Part shown: one piece after another, positions 55,512 through 64,000 of the stretch
Layout: the number at the start of each line of letters is the position of its first letter
Numbering within the stretch: position 1 is the stretch's first letter
Position numbers and translations under genes: made by a program
From: Dromaius novaehollandiae
Lineage: Eukaryota > Chordata > Aves > Casuariiformes > Dromaiidae
Direction of reading: 5' to 3'
NCBI RefSeq assembly: GCF_036370855.1
Contig: NW_026991398.1
Span: forward strand, 2,976,001-3,040,000
Length of the DNA stretch: 64,000 bases
Notes under the pieces: generated by a model
The model's input: the letters and a program-made list of their open reading frames with translations, nothing else
Databases searched by the model: none
What the model was told of the DNA's origin: nothing

Positions 55512-57967
55512 CTGTCCAAAGGAGAAAACACATTGAGAAGTTTGGAGAGACTACAAGCAAAAAAACCCAGTTGTTGCTGTTCTCATACAACCCCCCACTT
55601 TGCCTCTCTCTTTACTGAGAGCATCTCTGTGCAGCTCCCTTGCTTGGGCTCCACTTTGCACTGGCTGAGTGTGCTGCTGTGAGGAGCAGGGGCCTCTGCC
55701 TCTGCACTCCAGAGGAGTCTGTCCTGCTGTACAGCAGTGGGAACAGGGGAATGGGAGTGATTAACTCTGACATTCACCATTTCTGTCAGGTGAAATACAC
55801 TCATCACATAGAAGGGCTTTCCAGCATCTTCACTCCCAATTCTAAAGAAGGAAGTTTGAGGAACAGAGTTTTAGGGATATTTTATTTTCTTTGAGATGTC
55901 CTTGTCACCCCTGCGGGGTGTTCCTCAAAGGTAGAAATCCTTGCCGTTTCTACTGTGAGTTCTGAGATAAATGGATTTACTGTCCCTTGTTGCAGCGTGA
56001 AGACAGCTAGTCTGTCTATTAGTCTTGTTCCCTGCTGTCCTGTCCTCCTACCTTGATGAGCTGGTGGACAATTGTACTCATATGTTGCCCTAAAAGGAAA
56101 CCAGCCACGGCTGAGAGCAAAGGGGTCCAGTTTCAAAGTGCAGATCTCCAGCCTTCTCACCCTTTCTCCAGGCACCAGAGGGAGGTCTCCACACTCCCCT
56201 TCTAGCCAAGCACACACAGGGCTCTCTTCAGATGCCCATATGGAGCCTCCCACAACCATCTCCATACTCTCAGCATCTCTGCACCTTCTTCATTTGTCTC
56301 TCAGCTATTACATATATGCTATGAGACAGCAGTGCCTTTCTGGAGCTCGCAGCCTGGCAGGACACCCCAGGGAAATGGTCAAAGGACCAGGAGGACTGCA
56401 GATGGGCTCTCCTTAAGGGAGGATCAGCTCATTTCTGAACCCAAAAGACTGCATTTCTTGGGGCTGCACAGCTTAGAAGGGGGCTGCAGACCCCTCACTT
56501 CCATGCAGACCCCTCTGTTGCCCAACTCGCAGTGGTGGTGTCTGAACTGCAGCTGAATACTCATCCACTCCGGAGAGCCCGAGAGAAGAACAGGAGCAGC
56601 AGAGACAAGAGAGGAAACAAGGAGCAACACCATGATCCTGCTGCCAAGAGAGCCAAGGAGAGAGACACAGGAACACGTGGGAAAGCCTTCACCCGGGAAA
56701 GCCTTCACCTTACCTGCTGGGCATGCCACCTGGCAGATGGTGACGTTGCAGGGCAGTCACTCTCAGCCCCTTTGTCGGGCAGCACTAAACAGGCCCCTGG
56801 CAGGAGAGATGCCCCTCTCCTCTGCTGGAGGTCTGGTTGCAGAGGAGGCAGCTCGTGGCCTGGACTCCATGGCTGTCAGGACAGAGGGTCTGCTGGGTGG
56901 GAGCAGAGATGTGGGGGGGGCTTGCTCAGTGCAATGTGTTTTCACTGGAGGGACTGACCATGACTTGCCCAAATCCATCCTCCCACGATGATTCTCTTAG
57001 CAGTTCCATCTCCTTCCTTGCCTGTCTCTGCTGCCTGGAGCAGTCTCTCCTGGGACCTTTCTCTCTCCCAACATCTTTTCCCAGGCACTGCTCACAGACC
57101 GCATCACACCTTTTGTGTGCTCAGATCTGCCCGACAGAAACCTCCCGGGACAGTGCACTGTCCAGAGGCATCTCTGTGCCTGCAGTTCCTAAGGAGCAGG
57201 TAACATAAACCCCAGGGAGACCACACAGGTGATGCTGATGCTCTCTGTAGGTGGAGGTGGGGTTGAAGGGGTTTGCTGAGCTTTCTCCCAGACCTCCTGA
57301 TCTCTGAGAGGGAAGGTTTGTGAGTCCCAGTTCCTTGCCAAAACAGAAAACTCTCCTTTTTTCTCCCTGCTAAAATTAAGGAGAAAATGGAAAGCAGAGA
57401 CACCAGAAGGAAAGCTCCTTCCCTTGGAAGTAGCCCTTCTCTTGATCTTCCTCTTGCAAACACCCCTTGGACATGTCCTGTGCATGAGCTAGAGCTGTGA
57501 GCAGCCTTGACCCATGCAGCACCCTCTTGATGGGAGAACGAACCTGCCTGGCCAGGGGTCGATCCTCCCACCCAGAGCTTCTCCCTCAGTGCCGTGGGGA
57601 GCTCCCCAGGCAGGCTGAGTGCTGACCCTCGCAGGCGGCAGAGTCACTGCCCTCAGCACACAACACCCTGGGGCACAGGGATGCTGCTCTGAATCACTGC
57701 CCTGTGCAGACCTGGGTGCCCACCCCAGCAGCACACTGCTGCAGTATCTCTGGAAGAAGGTAGCAGGCTGCCCTGTCCAGTAGCAGGATGCCCTGTCCCT
57801 GTGAGACTGAGGCAGAGAATCCTGCTCTGAAGCATCTCCTCCTCCTGCTATGCCCTGGATAATCCAGGAGAGAGAGCATTAAAATGCCTATCATCCCATG
57901 TTACAGGCTGGGCTCAGAAGACCCCTCCAGGAACCTCAGTAGCATTGCCCTGCAGCCAGAGACTTAC
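55512..57967 (-). other. Inferred 5'-UTR intron of the 54552 receptor
   Basis: Donor GTAAGT at 57967-57962. The acceptor CTCCTTTGGACAG ends at 55512, the same acceptor sequence as at 8912. About 2.46 kb. Short frames on both strands inside it are conserved only as DNA and are not called. Confidence 0.6.
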
Positions 57968-59620
57968 CATGTCAAAGGCTGTGAAGATTCCTCCCACAAT
58001 GAGCTCTCCTCTGTCCTCCCACTCCACACTGCCTTCCACTTCTCGCTGCCTTCTCTCATCCCATGTCAGCAGCAGCAGGCAGTGCCCGCAGCCCTGCTGC
58101 TCTTGGCAGAGGAGCTGCTCCTGCACACAGCTGTGTCTGGGCAGTGCTGCCAGGTTGCCATGAGCTCCGTCTTTCTGTGAAGCCTGGCCCCACTCAGGAG
58201 CAGAGGCCCAGCTGAAGACACAAATGTCTCTGTCCCTCGTGCTCCCTCCTCCTGGGAAATGTTCACTGCAATAAACCAAAATAATCACTGATGGTCCCTC
58301 TCTAAACACTGAAGGAAGACTGATTCCAGCATTGCAATTTGTCTCATCAGTGGATGGTTATTTGCAAGTGGTGGAAACATCCCATTCTGGAAGCCCCTAT
58401 TCCCATCTCTTCACTAAGCAGGACAACTAGATGGGGACAAAAAGGGAGTTCACTTACACATGGTTCAGGTATTGATTCAGATGAGTCAATCTGGGCATCT
58501 CATGATGGTTTAGAAGGCCCTGGGCTGCAGTGGGATTCAGATCCCTCCCATTATATCCACAAACACACAGGAGCTGAGATTCCCCTTGCCCAAGCTGAAG
58601 TGAGCACAACAGAGAGATCTGCCCATGAGCTCCTTGTCTAAGCTCCCTTTGGAGTCACTGGAGATGGAGGGTGGGAGTCAGTTGCTCTCACACAAACACC
58701 TGGCAAAATGTGAAGAAACAGAGATGGTCCAAGACATGTGCCAGTGTGTACTTGTTCTGTTGGAGTGATTGTGTAACTCCCATCCTCCTGCAGCATCAGG
58801 TGGGGCCAGATGGGGAATTTCCTTGCCCATCTCAAAGGGCACTAGATGCCCACTACTGTTAGAGCACCACTCACTATGAAGCCGAGACACACAGAGATGC
58901 CTACAGTGCAAACTGCTGATGTAATTCAGTGCAGACACTTGGTATAATGACATCAAAATAGTCAGGCAGGTCCATGTCAGATGTCTGGGGTTTCTAGCAC
59001 AACTGCATGGGTGGGACCTATGGGAAAACAGTGCCCTTTTGGAGGGGTTGCTGGGCAAACCCCCCAGGTTATCTCAGGTTTTTCTACCTATGCCCAGACA
59101 AATGAATCCCACCACTGCCTTTAGGCCAAGTCCCTCCCATCTGCATCCAAGCATGCTGCATAAATGGGAAAGGCACATCACACCAAGGTCTCCGCTCTAG
59201 TCTCTGCACTCGCAAACCCTTCCTGCTCTCCTCCCCCTGAACATCTTCTCACCCCCAGATGATATGAACAGAGACTGGGCTAATGATGTCCACAGAGTGC
59301 CTGGATCTCAGGCTGCCCAGGCCCAGAGACTTCTTCAGAGGCACCTTGTCCTGCCTGGAGATGGATTCACTTCTGTCACAGGCCCCATGGTGCTGTGAAT
59401 CAGCTCAGGCAGCAAACCCCTTCCTGCCATTTCAGCACAGCCCAGCTCTGTTTCTCCCGGGCCTTGGGCACTGCAGGGTTTGCTCTCTTAGTGGGAACCT
59501 CCTTTCACCATTACAGTGCCACCTGCTATCTATGCCAGCATGGCTCTGCTCTGAAGTGGGGCCATGGCACACACGGTGTCTTTGGCTCTTGGTAACAAGT
59601 GTCACCATGACCAGTCAGGG
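57968..59620 (-). repeat. Receptor-unit upstream module of the 54552 receptor
   Basis: Colinear, reading leftwards, with the modules at 53200-51542 and 33650-32068, and inverted to 4900-6902. The candidate noncoding exon is about 58285-57968. The distal end meets a CR1 at about 59620. Confidence 0.65.
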
Positions 59621-61020
59621 TACTAGGGCAGCATACAGCAGGGGGAAGAAGGGAGAGGCCAAGGAGGAATTTAGAAATATTGTCCAGTGTCATAGGCATG
59701 GTGTTAGGGAAGAAAAAGCTCCCCTAGGATTGACCCTCGCAGGGGATGTCAAGGGCATGAAGATGAGCTGCTACTGCTCCAGTAAGAATCAAAGAATAAA
59801 AAGGGAAATGTGGCCGCCCTGCTAAATGGGAAGGGAATCCTCTAGCAGCAGATGCAGATAGGTCTGAGGAACTCAGCCCATGGTTGAGCTTCCATTTCCA
59901 CAAGCAAGGTCTCCTGGGCTGTTGTGCCTAGAGTCAGGGCTCCAGAGGAGAAAAAGAGCCAATGGTGGATGAGGTTAGTGAGGGATTCCTTGTGAGAACT
60001 CAAACTACACGAGTCAGTGGGGCTGGATGGGCTGCATGTGAAGATGCTGTGAGAGCTGGCTGCTGTCACTGCAAGGCCACTCGCTACCATCTTTGCAAGG
60101 TTGTGGAGATGGGGTGAAGTCCCAATGACTGGAGAAAGGCAAATGTTGCATCCATCTTCCAAAAAGGCCCCAAGGGCAACCTGGGGAGGTGCAGGCAGTT
60201 CAGCCTCACTTTGGTGAGGAGGGAGTCATGGAATGAATCCTCCCAGGTCACATTTCTGGGCACATGAAGGAGAAGAAGGTGCCTGGGAACACTTAGCATG
60301 GATTTACCCAGGGTAGATTGTGCCTCACCAACCTGATTGCCTGCTATGAATAAATAACTGTATTTGTGGATGGAGAAGAGTCAATGTCTTTTACCCAGAC
60401 TTCAGCAAGGTGTTTGACACTGTCTCCCACAATATTCTTGTATGCACGTTAGAACGTTACAGTCCAGAAGAGTAGACAACCAGATGCGTAAAAGCTGCTT
60501 GGATGGTCAGGGGGCAATGGTAAATGGGTAGCACTCTTCTTGGAGGCCAGGGAGAAGTGCAGCACCACTGATCTCTCCCCAGGAACTTGTCCTGTTTATC
60601 ATCTGTACTAGTTACATGGAGCAGGTAACACTCATCATACTTGTGGATGACCCCAAACTGGAGGTGGGGGAGGGGGGCAGTCATATGCTTGAGGGCTGCC
60701 ATTCAGAGGCACCTAGACAGGCAGGAGGAATGGGCTGTCAGGAACCTCCAAAGATTCAACAAGGACAAATGCCAGGTCTTGCACCTGGGAGAAACCAACA
60801 CGCCACAGTGTTACAGGCTGGGGCCTGAGTGCCTGGGGAGCCGCTCTGTGGAAAAGGACCTGAAGGTCCTGGTGGACAGAGGCAAAACATGAGCCAGCAG
60901 CATTGCCTGGCAGCAAAGAAGGCCAGAAGCATCATGGGCTGTCTGAGCAGGAGCACAGCCAGGAGGTCAAGGGAAATGTCACTCGTAGGGCAGTGCTGTG
61001 GTGCTACAGGTCACCCAGAG
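59620..61020 (+). mobile_element. CR1 LINE, long degraded ORF2 copy
   Basis: The longest CR1 in the window. In the plus strand it follows CR1 ORF2 order: KREMWPPC-like sequence near 59800, the HKGPKGNLGRCRQFSLTLV-like and EKKVPGNT-like segments near 60160-60290, DFSKVFDTVSHNILV near 60410, then DDPKLEVGEG near 60645, LQRFNKDKCQVLHLG near 60745 and CLAAKKARSIMGCLS near 60905. Stops and frameshifts break every frame. The 3' terminus is not clear. Confidence 0.8.
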
Positions 61021-61229
61021 GGAGTCTGTGATCAGCCCCTGGCTTTGTGTTTCAAGGAGAAGCAAGTGAGGACAGGGAGACATCAGGAGAGATCAGGAGA
61101 TCCCGGGGTGAGAGCAAGGTGGGGAAGCAGGTTCAGTGTCTACAGTCTGCAGGGAAACAGGCACAGGCGTGGGAAAGCATAGGACAGCCTGTGGTGGAGA
61201 TGGCCTGGGGCACTACCAAGGTTGACACC

Positions 61230-62640
61230 TCCCAACACAGCCAGGTCTTTGTTCTCTTTGCGATGGCTGGAGTCTCTGCCACCGAAGCCCATGAGAAGAC
61301 GCCATTCCTCAAAGCACTGTGGCCTTGCTGCCTCCTTGTCCCTTGGGAGCCCAGGAGGTGCCGTATTGTGGTCTAGCATTTGGCATTGCACACCCCCAAC
61401 TGCACACTGCCCCCAGGAAGAGCCCTGAGCAATGCAGGATGGAAAGGATCACCCTACCCAGGGGCTGGCTGTCAGTGCCTGGCTGCTCTGCTTGATAACA
61501 CACATCAAGGCTGACTTCGCATCACAGCCACCTGCACATTGCCTTTGCCTGCCTGCAATCAGGGCCTCCAGCTTTCTGCTCTAATCAGCCCCTGGGGAGT
61601 GTTTGTTGGTAATGGCCCTCAGTGGGACCTGTTAACACTCCAAGAAACCTGGGATTTGCTTCTGACTTTAACTTCTTGAGAGGTTTGTTGAGTCTTTTCT
61701 CAGCAACTGTGTTTCATGGGCTCAGCACCAAATACACCCAAGTGGTCATTAAAAACCCTTTAAGGAGCCATGCCTCTTTCCATAATTCCCTTCAGTTTTT
61801 CAAGTCTTGTGTGGCTAATTAGGAAGATTTCAGGTGAAATTAGGCAGATTTCAAAGAGCACCTGAAAACAAAAGATGTCAGCTTCTGAAGCTTTCTTTAT
61901 TCTTCAGTTTTCAGAATAAGCGATACCCACATTTTCCAATTCATACTGACCCACTGGGTCTCCAAATGAAGTCTGGACATGTAGGAAAAGCAGTATTTTT
62001 GATAGGAGACATGTATGGACAACCTTCCTCCCCAGTTCCTCAGCCCTGCCAGTTCCCTCATCAGCCACTGGGGACTTAGATCACTCTGGTTAAAATCTAA
62101 CCTTTTTCCTCTCAATTCTGTAGCTGAAGGTTACAGCTCATGTGCACCTACTCCTACCTGCTTTCCTTAGAGAACTAGCTGCAGAGACACAGAAGGATTT
62201 GTCTTAATTGTGATCAAACAAAAATAAAATTTGAAACAGTTTGATAAAAGATAAAAGACACTCCTCAACTGTATGTCCAAGCTGCCTCCAGTGAGCTCCA
62301 CTGCCCACAAGACATAACCTTCCTTGAAATGGTTTTGACAGATAGATAGGAAGGGATAGACAAGAAGCAGAACAAAGGAGTTGGCTAAAGAGACAATGAG
62401 ACTGCTGAAAGACGAGGCAAGCTTCAGGCTCCCAGAAGCTCAGAGCAGCAACTGGAGAGTTGAGAGGTATCTGAATGAGTAAAGAGCAAGGGGAGGAGGG
62501 AGGAAAATTGGAAAACTAGGGAAAGTGCATATGCCCAGATCGTCTGATGCAAAGATGACTTTAGAAATGATCAGTTTAATCAGGACATGTGGAAATATGT
62601 GAGAGATCACTGATATTTCATCCACAGCCTACTAGACAGA
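61230..62640 (+). repeat. Direct duplicate of 34200-35510
   Basis: Colinear with 34200-35510 and in the same relative position, after a plus-strand CR1 and a minus-strand receptor unit. No conserved open frame. Confidence 0.65.
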
Positions 62641-62699
62641 GCAGTGGAAACACAAAGTCAAGGGCAGATCAATATTTCTTCTCCCCAGATTAAGACCCT

Positions 62700-63480
62700 T
62701 CCTGAAGATTTCTACCGTTTCATCACAGGAAAACATTGACTTTAAATTAGCCAATCATTTGAGCTGATGAAAGTGGTGTCATATTTTTGAAATCTTGAAA
62801 ACAGTTCTTCACCTTTCCAGGCAGAGCTCAGGTGTCCAACCACAAGCACCCAGTGGCACTTGGAGAGGCCCTGGGGTCTCTGAGGCACCTGCCTGGGCCT
62901 GGCAGCTCTCGCAGGGGACCTGCGGGAGACCGGAGCCCCTGGGAGCTGCAGAGGGAGACTGGGCAGAGGGGACCAGGGCACCTGCAGTGGCACCACACGT
63001 CCATGACCAAGTGACTGCTTCCCACCCAAGCTCTGAAAATTACTTTCCTTCTGAAAACAAAAAAAAACAAAGAAAAAACACGAAGTCCCCATAAAAGACC
63101 ACTATATTAAAGAAATCAAAGCGAAGGACCATAAGAACACAGAGAAGGTTAAAACCTGGAAACTGCAACCAAACATTCCTTCGCTTTGGATCATCCTCTT
63201 AATTTCTTCCTTGTTTCATTTTTTATTGACTGTTTCTAGACCTTTCTGTTATAATCAGGCCTGCACCATTAAAACAGATATTTTTGTGCCTCGCACAGAG
63301 TCCAGTGCACCAACACCACCCCCTGCCCAGGGCTGCCCATGCCACTCCTCACTCTTTGCACAGAGTGAGTCACACTCTGAGGTGTCGGGCTCTCTCGACT
63401 GATAGGGGCAAGCAGGGTGACCAGCTTCAGTGAAATGCTGCATCTTTGGATGGCCAAATCTGCACAAACCTCAACAGAGC
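62700..63480 (-). repeat. Inverted-repeat arm A' (partner 3700-4470)
   Basis: Reverse complement of the left arm, from AATTAGCCAATCATTTGA near 62747 to the GCACAGAGTGAGTCACACTC segment near 63357. Confidence 0.65.
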
Positions 63481-63499
63481 TGTGTTAGAGTGATGTCCA

Positions 63500-63960
63500 A
63501 AAGCAGTCCCTAATCATCTAGCCACACTCCCGTTTCCTTCCCTGCATGGCAAATGACGTGCTACTGCATTTGAGGTGACATAGAGATGAGGCTGATCTCA
63601 CCCAATGCCAGGCCATTTTAGTGCACATGTCTAATGCAATTGTCTGGACTTCCCTTTCTAGTCAAGGGAGAGAAATAAGTTGTCTCACTGAGAGGTCTTG
63701 AGAGACTTCTTCTGGTGACCACCTAATGCTCCAGAAAGATTCTCGTAGGTCCTGGTTCACATTTCCCAGCTCCCCATGGGCACACAGCCACCCCAGGGCA
63801 TCTCAGGCAGCAATAGCCTCTATCTGTGGGCAAATGAATAAAGGCCTGAACACTGACTACTAGTCATAAGGTGAAACCTATTCGAAAAATAACTCTATGC
63901 AATTTTATCAATTGGAATGGATTTTTTATTTCTTTTTTTATTGTATATGTTACAGAAAAT
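63500..63960 (-). repeat. Inverted-repeat arm B' (partner 20220-20740)
   Basis: Reverse complement of 20220-20740, including CCCTAATCATCTAGCCACAC near 63508 and ATAATAGCC-type sequence with CTTATTCATT near 63830. It directly adjoins arm A' here, whereas the two are 16 kb apart on the left. Confidence 0.7.
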
Positions 63961-64000
63961 AGGCTTGTCGGCCACCATAACAGGGCCCGACCCTAGGTTC
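63961..64000 (-). mobile_element. Inverted end of the LTR-like element (runs off right edge)
   Basis: Reverse complement of about 3213-3255 with about three differences. The rest of the element, if present, lies outside the window. Confidence 0.45.

Overview
This window looks like a bird genome, order undetermined. It holds single-coding-exon olfactory receptors of the avian family 14 (gamma-c, '14J1-like') type, many degraded CR1 LINE fragments on both strands, avian-style LTRs, and a 5'-truncated R2-clade retrotransposon. No bacterial, organellar, rRNA or tRNA genes were seen. Boundaries of repeats are by eye. No alignment was run.

Protein-coding content is a receptor cluster. There are three intact genes: 42745-43680 (+), 48425-49360 (-) and 54552-55505 (-). 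Two full-length copies are each broken by a single-base deletion: 8937-9871 (+) and 29067-30001 (-). An 18-codon 3' remnant lies at 24583-24636 (+). Most units share one architecture: a 5' noncoding exon ending in a GTAAGT-type donor, an intron of about 2.0-2.5 kb, an acceptor 20-45 bases before the ATG, an uninterrupted coding exon of 936 bases, and a conserved AATAAA about 200 bases after the stop. The unit is about 6 kb. It repeats head-to-tail on the minus strand (54552 and 48425 genes, and again for 29067) and in the opposite direction for 8937, the remnant and 42745. The cluster is therefore a patchwork of direct and inverted segmental duplications.

Layout: 1-2010 CpG-rich promoter-like cassette plus a ~65-bp tandem array; 2990-4860 LTR-like and interspersed repeats; 4900-12310 first receptor unit; 12310-16535 a duplicated block with a second CpG cassette and array; 16536-17719 R2 fragment inserted into that array, which resumes to 19020 with a CR1 inside it; 19030-21680 unrecognised sequence and CR1; 21690-25600 deleted receptor unit; 26620-27480 CR1; 27700-33650 inverted receptor unit; 33660-36200 CR1 and a duplicated block; 36200-39650 third CpG cassette and array; 39652-40002 solo-LTR-like element; 40030-46110 third plus-strand receptor with rearranged upstream DNA; 46545-61020 two tandem minus-strand receptor units ending in CR1; 61230-64000 duplicated and inverted blocks, the last matching pieces at 3.2-4.5 kb and 20.2-20.7 kb.

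The least ordinary features are the ~65-bp array family, which is rich in AGGTCA half-sites and always preceded by a CpG-rich CCAAT/GC-box cassette, and the ectopic R2 fragment, which is flanked by a perfect 10-bp direct repeat inside one such array.
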